From positions 186,001 through 250,000 of the forward strand of contig NZ_JAMXOE010000002.1 of NCBI RefSeq assembly GCF_024055575.1: a stretch of 64,000 nucleotides of DNA. The letters are read 5' to 3'. Source of the stretch: Mucilaginibacter flavidus. Its GTDB lineage: Bacteria; Bacteroidota; Bacteroidia; Sphingobacteriales; Sphingobacteriaceae. Positions within the stretch are counted from its first letter, which is position 1; every line of letters starts with the position of its first letter. Position numbers and translations under genes: made by a program. Below, piece by piece: positions 46,335 to 55,463 of this stretch. Under the pieces are notes generated by a model that was given only the letters and a program-made list of their open reading frames with translations, searched no databases and was not told where the DNA came from.

Positions 46335-47048
46335 ATGGTTCGTCTCTCCGTCAACATCAATAAAATAGCGACCCTGCGCAATTCGCGCGGCGGCAATAAT
46401 CCCGATTTAATACAGGTTGCAAAAGACTGCGAGCGCTTTGGCGCCCAGGGCATAACCGTGCACCCACGGCCCGACGAAAGGCATATCCGCTACAACGATG
46501 TTTTTGAGCTGAAGAAAATAGTAACCACCGAGTTCAATATCGAAGGTAACTGCCAGGAGCAAAAGTTTGTTGATCTGGTACTCGCTAACAAACCCGAACA
46601 GGTAACCCTGGTGCCCGATGTATTGGGGCAAATAACCTCGAACCACGGCTGGGATACCATTGCCAATAAAGATTATTTAACCGGCATTATCAAGGTTTTT
46701 AAAGATGCCGGCATTCGTGTATCCATATTTGTTGACCCCGTAGTTGAAATGGTTGAAGGCGCCGCCAAAACTGGTACCGACCGCATTGAGCTGTATACTG
46801 AAGCCTATGCACATCAATATCGTCAAAACAAAGAGCGAGCCATTGCGCCCTATGTAAAAGCAGCGGAAGCAGCGCATAAGCTGGGCCTGGGCATAAATGC
46901 AGGGCACGATCTTGACCTGGAAAACCTGAAATATTTCGCCGAAAATATTCTGGCTTTAGACGAGGTAAGTATTGGCCACGCGCTTATTACCGATGCTTTA
47001 TATTATGGATTAGAGAATACAATACAAATGTATTTAAGGCAACTTTAA
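46335..47048 (+). CDS. pdxJ: Pyridoxine 5'-phosphate synthase PdxJ
   Basis: I choose the ATG at 46335 ([20 protein letters not shown]), giving 237 residues, the normal PdxJ length; the frame is open for 29 more codons upstream but these are not conserved. The text [18 protein letters not shown] and [15 protein letters not shown] are family signatures with the substrate-binding His and Asp/Glu residues. PdxJ joins aminoacetone phosphate and deoxyxylulose phosphate into pyridoxine phosphate, the last step of the DXP-dependent vitamin B6 route. It is divergent from the membrane protein gene upstream. Confidence 0.95.
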   Translation: MVRLSVNINKIATLRNSRGGNNPDLIQVAKDCERFGAQGITVHPRPDERHIRYNDVFELKKIVTTEFNIEGNCQEQKFVDLVLANKPEQVTLVPDVLGQITSNHGWDTIANKDYLTGIIKVFKDAGIRVSIFVDPVVEMVEGAAKTGTDRIELYTEAYAHQYRQNKERAIAPYVKAAEAAHKLGLGINAGHDLDLENLKYFAENILALDEVSIGHALITDALYYGLENTIQMYLRQL

Positions 47049-47079
47049 CCGTTGATTGTTGTGATTGCGTTGATTTCGC

Positions 47080-47136
47080 TGAGTATGTCTGAACCTTGAT
47101 TTACTTGATCAAGAGATTTTATGATTTATCTCCTTG
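47080..47136. repeat. Word-like intergenic stretch, TCTGAACCTTGATTTACTTG
   Basis: The gap between pdxJ and the adhesin gene contains TCTGAACCTTGATTTACTTG followed by ATCAAGAGATTTTATGATTT, an alternation of GATTT-like words. It resembles the other word repeats but has no clear partner arm here. Confidence 0.35.
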
Positions 47137-47143
47137 TCATTAA

Positions 47144-50100
47144 CTATCTTATTATCGTCAGACTTCCCGACAACACATTGCAATTGGTATTCAGGTTGAT
47201 GATGTAATAATAAACTCCCGGTGGCATTTTTTTTCCATTCATTGTACCATCAAACGGTTTGGTGTAACCTTTTGATTCAAATACTTTTTGCCCGTAACGG
47301 CTAAACACCTGTACCAGGGCACCGGGATAGCTTTCAATATTACTTATTTTCCAATAGTCGTTGATGCCGGCTCCGTTAGGCGTAAAGGCATTGGCGATGT
47401 TTACTGTTGAAAGGCCTACGGTTATTTTCACTTCGGCACGCTGGCTTTCGCAGGTTCCTGTTAGCTGGGTTATAAAATAGCTGCGGTTAGCGGTCACATT
47501 AATATTAAACTTACCTCCTTTTTGTTCATCAATTTGATGGGTGCTATTTTCAGTTTCATATAAACGATAATTAGTAGCAGGCGACGCATTATCTACTGAA
47601 AGCAAAGCGCCACCGCTGCTGCACAACTGTAAATTGGAAACTGATGGAGCAGGCATCTCCACCGATTCTTCGGTAATGGTGTATGGGATATCAACGTTAC
47701 CGCAACGCGTGTCCGTTACCTTCAAAATGTAATTCCCTGCTGCAAGGCTACCAACTGAGTTTTCAAAGCCTACTTGTTTACCTGTGGCATCGGTCCATTT
47801 GTAGGTGTACGGCGGTACGCCGCCTGTAATGCTTACGTTGTTTACGCTGCCAATATTCAGCCCGCATTGGTCGCTTGTAGTTTGACCTGTGCTTGCAACT
47901 TTAAATTCCGGCACTTCGTCAACAGTGTAGGTATTGTAAAGGTTTTCGCAACCTGTTTGGTCGGTTATGTAGAGCTTGTAGGTTCCTGCTGCTACATTTG
48001 TAAGCGTTGGTAGGTTTCCAGCCGGCGCACCCTGCCCGTCAACCCAGCGCAGGGTCTTAACCAGCGCATCGGTGGCTATGGTAACCGAACCAGTTTTGCC
48101 GCCGAAACATGAGGCGACATTGGTGACCACATATTGCGGCAGCTGGACTGGTGGCTGTTGACCAACAGTGTATGGCTGGCTGGTTTTGCTGCAACCAAAG
48201 TTATTCGATGCCGTGAATGTATAAACACCGGGGGCTGCGCCCGTAAAATCTGCGGTACTGGAGACTACGTTATTATTTGCATCCAGCCATTGAAATTTGG
48301 TGGCCCCCGTAAAACTGATACCTTTTATCGAGCCGTTATTTTGACTACAGCTGGCTATGCTTGTTGTCACTTTTGATTCATCAAGCGTTATACCGTTGAT
48401 TTCGGGGATGGTAATATCCGTGGTATAAATCGGCCCGCATTGGGTGTCATCCAAAACCTGCAGTTTGTAGGTGCCGGCCGGCTGGCCTGTCAAATCTTTG
48501 CTGGTGCCTACTTGTTGCTGCTGGCTGTTCCACCAGATGTACTGCAGTGTACCCGTGCCGGTAACGCCAATATTGGTAATCGAACCGGTAGTTTGGCCGC
48601 AATTGGTGGGTTGAATTTGAGCGCTGGTCTGATCAATGTTGGGGCCGTTCGCGTTTTTTAGTATAACCGGGCCATAAGACACTTCGCAGCCGGCAATTTC
48701 GTCGCGCAGTGTAAAGGTATATTTTCCCGCACCAAGCCCTGTAATGTCTGTTTGATAACCAACGACTTTATTTTGATCATCAGTCCAGGTATAGGTAATT
48801 GGATTTTGCGAAGGAACTAATGTAGTTAGCCCGGTAATTGATCCACCCTGTCCACACGATGGCTGGGTAACCTTTATTGAATTATCGTAAATTTTAGGAT
48901 TGGAATTATATAGCGCAAAAACATCGGTCCTTACTGAGCAATTTCCATTGCGTGCTACGGCATAGTAATTTCCCTCCCCAACTTTATCAAGTTTTGGCCC
49001 TCCGCCTACCTTTTCGTTATTTAGGTTATACCAGTCAATTATCAGCGCATTATAAACCTCGTTCAGCGCTATTGAGCCATTGTTCTTTCCACAAGTGGGC
49101 TGTGTTATTACCCCATTGTTGGCGCTTATTGGTACCCGTACTGTAGTAAATTGCGATGAATTTTGATTCAGCAAAGTATTCGATATCATTTTTTTATCCT
49201 TAAAATTACCGGTTACCTTCCATTTACCGCCTGCATCTGCAATTACTTCTGTATAAAATAAAACCGGGTTACAAATTGGGCAATCGCTATTATCCTCATA
49301 TATATAAACTGTTGATCCCGGGCTGGCGGTACCCGAATATTCGGTATCGCTGTTTACTAAAACTTTTATGTCCGGGATCACCACCCCATCGATTGATTCG
49401 CCGACAGTATATGCCTCAGAACTACACCTGATGCTGTTTTTAAGCAATTTTATATTTTTTGAAAATGAAGCATTAATTTCAACCTGGCCTTCGCCATGAA
49501 ACACATTTTGTCTTGTAATATCTTCTGACCCGATAGTACCATCGCTGCAGTTAAAAATATGTACACCGGCTTGTATGTAATTATTAATTCCGATATCGTT
49601 GTTGCCGATAATCATAAAACCGGTAATTACGTTAAGCCGCATTGTTATGTTATTCGAAACATTGTCCCTTACTTCGATATTACTGCCATTTGAGCAGGTT
49701 ACTTCAGGCGCGTCATTCGGTATTACATTTCCGGCAACATCAACGCCTAAGTAATTGTGAATAATCCGGACGTTACTTCCGCCCACATTTAGTACACGCG
49801 ACACATGATTTCCTTCAAGCGGTCCATCTCCGCCAAATAGTAAACCATCGCAATACAAATTGATAACAGTTGGGTAAACCACGCCGAAGACGTTAGATTG
49901 AATTTTGATGTTTAAACATGGTGAATAGTTAGTGCCGGAAACTGTGCCATCAAATATGGCAAACTCATCCTCGTCAAACATGTTTCCTTTACCCGGCGTA
50001 CCAATCACAATATTTTTTGATTCGATTATACTAATTGCTGATGCAACCCACACTGCTGTCTGAATTATCCTCCCATCAAATTGGTTCATCGACAAACCGT

Positions 50101-50488
50101 AAATAGCCACGTCCTGCACATTTTGTATGGTTAAACCCGCGGTATTCGCATTTACATAGTAGAAGTTTGGGTCGTTATTTATAATGACTTTTGCATCGCC
50201 AGGGCTTATTTTATTCCCCGGTTGCGTGGAGCCATCGATAACTAAGTTTGACGAAAGGTAAGGTAATTCACTTAGCAGGGTTATTGTCCGGGCGGCCTCG
50301 GTGGTTCCGGGCAAATTAAAATTTATATAATCAGTGGTTGCGCTGCCATTCGCTGCAGCCAGTGTCAAAGCCTCCCGCAATGTTCCCGGCCCCGAATCTG
50401 CATTGCTGGTAACTACAAATACAGCAGGGAAAGCCTTAAAGCTAAAGCAACACATTACAACGAATAATAAAAATCTCCAGGAGCGCAT
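47144..50488 (-). CDS. Giant secreted protein with SprB-like repeats and T9SS type B sorting domain
   Basis: The 1114-residue product has a signal peptide and an N-terminal right-handed beta-helix-like part. This part starts FVVTSNADSGPGTLREAL, is rich in Asn ladders and runs to about residue 470. Six SprB-type modules of about 65-70 residues follow, with patterns PTCGKNNGSI, PSCGQGGSI, TNCGQTTGSI, ASCSQNNGSI, ASCFGGKTGSV and DQCGLNIGSV. The end is a gliding-type type B domain (IANAFTPNGAGINDYWKI to GSLTIIR). It should be exported by the T9SS and may act as an adhesin or glycan-binding protein. No PorP/SprF gene is adjacent, unlike the protein at 1709-5956. Confidence 0.9.
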   Translation of the reverse strand: MRSWRFLLFVVMCCFSFKAFPAVFVVTSNADSGPGTLREALTLAAANGSATTDYINFNLPGTTEAARTITLLSELPYLSSNLVIDGSTQPGNKISPGDAKVIINNDPNFYYVNANTAGLTIQNVQDVAIYGLSMNQFDGRIIQTAVWVASAISIIESKNIVIGTPGKGNMFDEDEFAIFDGTVSGTNYSPCLNIKIQSNVFGVVYPTVINLYCDGLLFGGDGPLEGNHVSRVLNVGGSNVRIIHNYLGVDVAGNVIPNDAPEVTCSNGSNIEVRDNVSNNITMRLNVITGFMIIGNNDIGINNYIQAGVHIFNCSDGTIGSEDITRQNVFHGEGQVEINASFSKNIKLLKNSIRCSSEAYTVGESIDGVVIPDIKVLVNSDTEYSGTASPGSTVYIYEDNSDCPICNPVLFYTEVIADAGGKWKVTGNFKDKKMISNTLLNQNSSQFTTVRVPISANNGVITQPTCGKNNGSIALNEVYNALIIDWYNLNNEKVGGGPKLDKVGEGNYYAVARNGNCSVRTDVFALYNSNPKIYDNSIKVTQPSCGQGGSITGLTTLVPSQNPITYTWTDDQNKVVGYQTDITGLGAGKYTFTLRDEIAGCEVSYGPVILKNANGPNIDQTSAQIQPTNCGQTTGSITNIGVTGTGTLQYIWWNSQQQQVGTSKDLTGQPAGTYKLQVLDDTQCGPIYTTDITIPEINGITLDESKVTTSIASCSQNNGSIKGISFTGATKFQWLDANNNVVSSTADFTGAAPGVYTFTASNNFGCSKTSQPYTVGQQPPVQLPQYVVTNVASCFGGKTGSVTIATDALVKTLRWVDGQGAPAGNLPTLTNVAAGTYKLYITDQTGCENLYNTYTVDEVPEFKVASTGQTTSDQCGLNIGSVNNVSITGGVPPYTYKWTDATGKQVGFENSVGSLAAGNYILKVTDTRCGNVDIPYTITEESVEMPAPSVSNLQLCSSGGALLSVDNASPATNYRLYETENSTHQIDEQKGGKFNINVTANRSYFITQLTGTCESQRAEVKITVGLSTVNIANAFTPNGAGINDYWKISNIESYPGALVQVFSRYGQKVFESKGYTKPFDGTMNGKKMPPGVYYYIINLNTNCNVLSGSLTIIR

Positions 50489-50536
50489 CGCTTAGGTATT
50501 CATGAAGCAAAATACTATTTTTTTATTCATGTTGGT

Positions 50537-50580
50537 TAGTTCATAGCTGATCCCGCACGTGCGGGATCAGCTATGAACTA
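50537..50580. repeat. Perfect 44-bp palindrome between divergent genes
   Basis: Two 22-base arms (50537-50558 and 50559-50580) are perfect reverse complements with no spacer. The left arm begins TAGTTCATAGCTGATC and the centre is CGCACGTGCG. It lies 49 bases upstream of the adhesin gene and 39 bases upstream of the gcvP promoter. It could form a cruciform or be a repeat element or operator. Confidence 0.9.
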
Positions 50581-50618
50581 CATCCCACTGTAAAATCATC
50601 AGTACTTAGTGTTACCAA

Positions 50619-50649
50619 TTGATACTGAATTGATAAAATTGTACCTTTG
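50619..50649 (+). promoter_or_regulatory. Promoter of gcvP
   Basis: TTGA at 50619-50622 is followed after 19 bases by TACCTTTG at 50642-50649, an excellent match to the TTTG-N19-TAnnTTTG pattern. The ATG at 50676 is 27 bases further on. Confidence 0.75.
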
Positions 50650-50675
50650 CACCAAAATAACTGACCACCCATTTG

Positions 50676-53585
50676 ATGAAGTTGAATATTGACTACCAGG
50701 AGAAATTCCAGGCGCGCCATATAGCTCCTAACGAAGCTGATACCGCGCAAATGTTAAAGGCTACAGGCGTTACTTCGCTTGATGAACTGATAAGCCAAAC
50801 CATCCCTGAAAAGATAAGGCTGAAAGCCCCGCTAAACCTGCCGCCGGCAAAAAGCGAATTTGATTACCTGGCAGCGTTAAGGCAAACTGCATCAAAAAAC
50901 AAGGTGTTTAAATCGTTTATAGGCCAGGGCTATTATGACGTAATTGTACCCGGCGTTATACAACGCAACATCCTTGAAAACCCAGGATGGTACACCCAAT
51001 ATACTCCATACCAGGCCGAAATTGCACAAGGCCGTTTACAGGCGCTGCTAAACTTCCAAACCATGGTTGTAGACCTTACTGGGATGGAAATTGCAAACGC
51101 CTCATTGCTCGACGAGGGCACGGCTGCCGCCGAAGCCATGTTTATGCAATACAGCACGCGTAAAAACGCTGCAGCAAACATATTTTTTGTTTCAGAAGAG
51201 GTATTCCCTCAAACTATTGACATTTTAAAAACCCGTGCCCAGCCTTACGGCATCGAGCTGTTGATCGGCAACCACCAAACCGTTGAATTAACCGACAATA
51301 TGTTTGGTGCTATTGTTCAATACCCTGCAGGTAATGGCGCTGTTTATAATTATAAAGACTTTGCTACAAAGGGTCATGAAAAAGGCATTAAACTAACCGT
51401 TGTTGCCGACATTATGAGCCTGGTGCTGCTTACCCCTCCGGGCGAGTGGGGCGCCGACATTGTGGTTGGTTGTACCCAACGCTTTGGCGTACCAATGGGT
51501 TTTGGCGGGCCACATGCTGCATTTTTTGCTACAAAAGAAGAATATAAACGTTCAATCCCCGGTCGTATCATAGGTGTTACTATCGATAGCGCAGGCAATT
51601 ATGCGTTGCGCATGGCTTTGCAAACCCGCGAACAGCATATCCGCAGGGATAAAGCAACCTCGAATATTTGTACAGCTCAGGCTTTGTTGGCAATTATGGC
51701 CGGCATGTATGCCGTTTACCATGGCCCAAAAGGCGTTAAGCTGATTGCCGAAAGGATACACGGCTTAACTATTTTATTGGCCGAATCATTAAAACAATTA
51801 GGTTACGGGCAACTAAACGAAGCCTATTTTGATACGCTGAAGTTTGATTTAGGCAGCCTTGCCGGCCCGGTTCATGCAGAGGCAATTAACAACGAGATGA
51901 ACTTTAACTTTAAAGGTTCGGTTGTTACTATTTCTATTGATGAAACTACATCGCCGGAAGATATCAAAACTATCGTTCGCTTTTTTGCACGCGTTAAAGG
52001 CAAAACGTTAAACGATGTAAGCTTTGATGAGCTGAAAGGAAACTTGACTACAGTTATCCCGGCTGATTTGCAGCGGACTTCGGCTTATCTTACCCATGCT
52101 TTATTTAACTCGCACCATTCAGAACACGAAATGTTGCGTTATATAAAATCGCTGGAAGCAAAAGACCTTTCGCTTTGTCATTCGATGATAGCGTTAGGCT
52201 CGTGCACCATGAAACTGAATGCTACCACCGAAATGATACCGGTTACCTGGGCCGAATTCAGTAAGATGCACCCGTTTGCACCGACCGACCAGGTGGGTGG
52301 TTACATGGAAATATTTGATGAGCTGAACAACTGGCTGAGCGAAATTACCGGCTTTGCGGCTATGAGCCTGCAGCCAAACGCCGGTGCACAAGGCGAATAT
52401 GCCGGCCTGATGGTTATCCGCGCTTACCATAACGACCGCGGCGACAGTCACCGAAACATTGCTCTTATCCCATCATCTGCACACGGTACCAACCCTGCAT
52501 CTGCAGCAATGGCCGGGATGAAGATTGTGGTAGTTAGGTGCGATGACAACGGAAACATTGACGTTGCCGATTTAAAGGCAAAAGCTGAACAATATAAAAA
52601 CGAGCTTTCATGTCTGATGGTAACTTACCCATCTACCCATGGTGTATTCGAAGAATCTATCATCGAGATCTGCGAAATTATACATGCAAACGGCGGCCAG
52701 GTTTATATGGACGGCGCTAACATGAACGCACAGGTAGGCTTAACAAGTCCGGCCAATATCGGAGCTGACGTTTGCCACTTGAATTTACATAAGACATTTT
52801 GTATTCCGCATGGTGGTGGCGGTCCTGGTATGGGCCCAATCGGCGTAGCCAAGCATTTGGTTCCTTACTTACCGGGGCATGCCGTGGTTGATATCGATAA
52901 AGGAAAATCAATCCACGCCGTGTCATCTGCTCCCTGGGGCTCGGCATCTATATTGATTATATCGCACGCATACATTGCTATGATGGGCGGTGATGGGTTA
53001 ACCAATGCTACCCGTTATGCCATATTAAACGCCAATTACATTAAAACGCGTTTAGAGCATCACTACCCAGTATTATACACAGGCACCAACGGCCGCTGCG
53101 CGCACGAAATGATATTGGATTGCCGCGCATTCAAAAACTTCGGCATCGAGGTTACTGATATTGCCAAACGTTTGATGGATTACGGCTTCCACGCCCCTAC
53201 CGTATCCTTCCCTGTTGCCGGTACCGTAATGGTTGAACCAACCGAATCGGAGCCGAAGCACGAGTTAGACCGTTTCTGCGATGCGATGATAGCTATCCGT
53301 CACGAAATTGACAATGTAGAGAAAGGCCTGCTGGATAAAACTGATAACCCGCTAAAAAATGCACCGCATACCGCTGCAGTAATAACTGCCAACGAATGGG
53401 AGCATCCATACAGCCGTCAAAAAGCTGCATTCCCGCTACCTTACGTTTCGGCCTACAAATTCTGGCCATCGGTGGGTCGTGTTAACGATACATATGGCGA
53501 CAGGACGCTTATTTGCAGCTGCCCGCCGCTAACCGATTACGAGTTTGAAGAAAGCGAAGTAACCACGCCGGAATACGGAACGTGA
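50676..53585 (+). CDS. gcvP: Glycine dehydrogenase (decarboxylating), GcvP
   Basis: I choose the ATG at 50676; the TTG at 50673 is next to it and would add one residue. The product of about 969 residues is a full-length homodimeric P-protein with fused N- and C-terminal halves. The PLP lysine is in [20 protein letters not shown] (Lys706). GIRXPL-like substrate regions and SYPSTHG-type text ([11 protein letters not shown]) are present. It decarboxylates glycine and passes the methylamine group to the H-protein lipoyl arm in the glycine cleavage system. The other subunits are not in this window. A terminator follows at 53675. Confidence 0.97.
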   Translation: MKLNIDYQEKFQARHIAPNEADTAQMLKATGVTSLDELISQTIPEKIRLKAPLNLPPAKSEFDYLAALRQTASKNKVFKSFIGQGYYDVIVPGVIQRNILENPGWYTQYTPYQAEIAQGRLQALLNFQTMVVDLTGMEIANASLLDEGTAAAEAMFMQYSTRKNAAANIFFVSEEVFPQTIDILKTRAQPYGIELLIGNHQTVELTDNMFGAIVQYPAGNGAVYNYKDFATKGHEKGIKLTVVADIMSLVLLTPPGEWGADIVVGCTQRFGVPMGFGGPHAAFFATKEEYKRSIPGRIIGVTIDSAGNYALRMALQTREQHIRRDKATSNICTAQALLAIMAGMYAVYHGPKGVKLIAERIHGLTILLAESLKQLGYGQLNEAYFDTLKFDLGSLAGPVHAEAINNEMNFNFKGSVVTISIDETTSPEDIKTIVRFFARVKGKTLNDVSFDELKGNLTTVIPADLQRTSAYLTHALFNSHHSEHEMLRYIKSLEAKDLSLCHSMIALGSCTMKLNATTEMIPVTWAEFSKMHPFAPTDQVGGYMEIFDELNNWLSEITGFAAMSLQPNAGAQGEYAGLMVIRAYHNDRGDSHRNIALIPSSAHGTNPASAAMAGMKIVVVRCDDNGNIDVADLKAKAEQYKNELSCLMVTYPSTHGVFEESIIEICEIIHANGGQVYMDGANMNAQVGLTSPANIGADVCHLNLHKTFCIPHGGGGPGMGPIGVAKHLVPYLPGHAVVDIDKGKSIHAVSSAPWGSASILIISHAYIAMMGGDGLTNATRYAILNANYIKTRLEHHYPVLYTGTNGRCAHEMILDCRAFKNFGIEVTDIAKRLMDYGFHAPTVSFPVAGTVMVEPTESEPKHELDRFCDAMIAIRHEIDNVEKGLLDKTDNPLKNAPHTAAVITANEWEHPYSRQKAAFPLPYVSAYKFWPSVGRVNDTYGDRTLICSCPPLTDYEFEESEVTTPEYGT

Positions 53586-53587
53586 GA

Positions 53588-53620
53588 TTGATGTGCGGAT
53601 TTTTGATGTGCGGATGTGCA
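53588..53620. repeat. Word repeat, family GATGTGCGGAT (left copy)
   Basis: The text repeats GATGTGCGGATTTTTGATG then GTGCGGATGTGCAA. The complementary words (ATCCGCACATCCACACATCC) occur at 54714-54745, so the two stretches form widely spaced inverted arms around the small genes between them. Confidence 0.5.
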
Positions 53621-53674
53621 AATTACTAAAGCACGTATCTTTAGCATCACAAGTTTAAAAAGTATTTGTAATTT

Positions 53675-53703
53675 AAAGGCTCCTTAAGGGAGCCTTTTTT
53701 TTT
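53675..53703 (+). terminator. Terminator of gcvP
   Basis: AAAGGCTCC and GGGAGCCTTT pair around TTAA, followed by a run of nine T. The T run ends at the putative TTG start of the next ORF. Confidence 0.9.
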
Positions 53704-54073
53704 GGAATATATTGACAAAAACGAAGAATTAATTCGGCGGTCTTACTCTGAAAAGTTTTACATACTTGATTCTATGATAACGCGATTCGACGTTTACATC
53801 GAAGATTATGTCGTGTTTATCGACGTATATTTCTCATTGCCCTATCACCGGTTTAAAGACGATAAGGTTTTAAAACTGCACTTTATCGGGGTGACTGAGT
53901 ATGAATTCTATTGGAATAACACTTTTACATTTTATACTGTGGAGAGGTATAAATTTTTCAAGTCGGAAAAAGGGTTTTATCTCAGTACTGACCCTTATGA
54001 TGAAGCTGAAACTACGTTAGAAGAAGATAGGGATATAATTTTTTGCAGAGAGGTTGAGGGTTATTTTATTTAA
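53702..54073 (+). CDS. Hypothetical acidic protein, uncertain start
   Basis: The frame opens with a TTG at 53702 that is fused to the T run of the gcvP terminator, and no ribosome-binding site is possible there. A start at the ATG at 53774 (MITRFDVYIEDY) is an alternative, giving 100 residues. The product is rich in aromatic and acidic residues (VYIEDYVVFIDVYFSLPYHR) and ends in EDRDIIFCREVEGYFI. It has no signal peptide, and I do not recognise a family. The AT-rich composition differs slightly from its neighbours. It could be an immunity-type or orphan protein, which I cannot support further. Confidence 0.45.
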   Translation: MEYIDKNEELIRRSYSEKFYILDSMITRFDVYIEDYVVFIDVYFSLPYHRFKDDKVLKLHFIGVTEYEFYWNNTFTFYTVERYKFFKSEKGFYLSTDPYDEAETTLEEDRDIIFCREVEGYFI

Positions 54074-54101
54074 AATGTTTGGCGTAAAATGAGTTTAGAA
54101 G

Positions 54102-54245
54102 CTACTTCCATAAGTCTTTACGGTCAATCTCTGTAAATTGGTCGGTTTCGCCATTTTTATAAGCTAATTGACCGTCGATAACCGACTGTTTAACCTCTTC
54201 TGATGAAGGTTCTTGATTATTGGCTTTACTGGATGAATTTTCCAT
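54102..54245 (-). CDS. Hypothetical small acidic protein, 47 residues
   Basis: I choose the ATG at 54245 (MENSSSKANNQEPSSEEV). The product is hydrophilic and acidic, ends in FTEIDRKDLWK and has no membrane segment or cysteine. It converges on the preceding ORF, with 28 bases between their ends. I do not recognise a family, and small size makes coding status uncertain. Confidence 0.4.
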   Translation of the reverse strand: MENSSSKANNQEPSSEEVKQSVIDGQLAYKNGETDQFTEIDRKDLWK

Positions 54246-54290
54246 AATAACAAATCTACGATATGAGAAGATATATCCAAATTGATTCAC

Positions 54291-54848
54291 TTTCCAAAAG
54301 TCAATGGAACGCTGTGCAAATGGGATAAAAAGTAGAACTGTTGATAATCAGCATGTTTCACAGAGTTCCGGATGTTGTAAAAATGGAACACCTGGCACCA
54401 TATCGTTCAGTTAAAACAGACAAAATCGTTATACAAGTTGTTCTGTAAATCCCAGCGGGTTTACAGGTGTAAAGCCCTTTATTTTTATAATATATTGGAT
54501 ATTAGCGAATTACCAATGTTCCGGGCTATACTGTAAACCCTGTCTGTAAACCCTAAATTAAATCGCTGACGATCAGGCTGTTGCAAAATCGAAAATTTAA
54601 AATGTTTGACAATCAGCATATTATACATGTTCGGGGTGTTCGGTGTGGGAAAACGGAACGCTGTAGTGCAATGAAAGGGTAAACCTATTTCAGGATAAGA
54701 CCTTTAAGCTTTCCATCCGCACATCCACACATCCGCACATCAAAACTTTCACCGCCAAAAAACCACCATTTACCGACAAGTTACAGTCACTAACCTAATT
54801 CGCATTGCCATTTGGCCCGCCAGGCTATAGTTTTACATCATAAATAAA
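54291..54848. other. Intergenic region, 558 bases, mostly featureless
   Basis: I see no convincing gene. A weak hairpin CTGTAAATCC/GGGTTTACAG lies at 54443-54466, and CTGTAAACCC-like text recurs at 54531-54556. Two passages with AATCAGCAT (near 54347 and 54611) and GGAACGCTGT (near 54306 and 54653) look like diverged repeats. The region ends with the GATGTGCGGAT-family repeat. Confidence 0.45.
54714..54745. repeat. Word repeat, family GATGTGCGGAT (right copy, inverted)
   Basis: ATCCGCACATCCACACATCC and GCACATCAAAA repeat the complement of the words at 53588-53620. The arms lie about 1.1 kb apart and enclose the two small hypothetical genes. Confidence 0.5.
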
Positions 54849-55235
54849 ATGAAAACTAAATCTGGTAATGAAATGAATACTTATCAAAACTCATACGCAG
54901 CATTTCCAGGCATCACAATGGATGAATACAGCTTTATTCATCACGCATCTGCCGGGTTGACCCAAAACCAAATGACAACTTTTATGGCCGTTTATACCAG
55001 CCGGCGTAAAAACCCGACAGACATTTTAGTAGGCACGTTATTCGGTTTCATGGGCTTAGCCGGCATACAGCGTTTCATGACCAACCAGATACTTTTAGGT
55101 TTGCTATTTTTAGTAACCGGCGGTTTCCTCGGTATCGGTACGTTGATCGATGCCTTTAGCTACAAAAGCATCGCTAACGATTATAACAGGCTGTTAGCTT
55201 ATGATTGCTATCACATAGGCAAAATGAACAACTAA
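54849..55235 (+). CDS. TM2-domain membrane protein
   Basis: The 128-residue product has two membrane segments (ILVGTLFGFMGLAGIQRF and ILLGLLFLVTGGFLGIGTLI) linked by a short turn, with G-rich text and a DAF motif after the second. This is the TM2 domain pattern. A hydrophilic N-terminal part of about 55 residues precedes it. TM2 proteins in bacteria have no settled function. The ATG at 54849 is chosen, but the inner ATG at 54873 is possible. A strong hairpin follows the gene. Confidence 0.8.
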   Translation: MKTKSGNEMNTYQNSYAAFPGITMDEYSFIHHASAGLTQNQMTTFMAVYTSRRKNPTDILVGTLFGFMGLAGIQRFMTNQILLGLLFLVTGGFLGIGTLIDAFSYKSIANDYNRLLAYDCYHIGKMNN

Positions 55236-55303
55236 AATTCACAACCAGGGGAGCGCAATACATAATACCTGAAAAACTCCCCGACTCCATCATATATCAA
55301 AAG

Positions 55304-55340
55304 CAAAAGCTCCATCCGCGATTGGCGGATGGAGCTTTTG
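55304..55340. terminator. Perfect 16-bp hairpin after the TM2 gene
   Basis: CAAAAGCTCCATCCGC and GCGGATGGAGCTTTTG are perfect complements around a five-base loop GATTG, with T and A flanks. It ends transcription from the left and possibly from the right. Confidence 0.85.
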
Positions 55341-55360
55341 TTATTTTGGCGTACTCCATT

Positions 55361-55449
55361 GTCATTGCGGGGAACGAAGCAATCGCGAACTATGCAAGTT
55401 CACTCTGTAAAGTTCGCGATTGCCGCGCTCGTACCTCGCTCGCAATGAC
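55361..55449. repeat. Dispersed inverted repeat, family GTCATTGCGAGG (copy 2)
   Basis: The arms are GTCATTGCGGGGAACGAAGC (from 55361, continuing AATCGCGAACT) and AGTTCGCGATTGCCGCGC (from 55411, continuing to GCAATGAC at 55449). The right arm has an 8-base insertion relative to the left. It is a shorter relative of copies 1 and 3. Confidence 0.75.
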
Positions 55450-55463
55450 AAAATCTTCATTGT

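Noticed and set aside
54443..54466. CTGTAAATCC/GGGTTTACAG hairpin as an attachment site
   Set aside because: Arms have mismatches, and there is no integrase, tRNA or direct repeat nearby.
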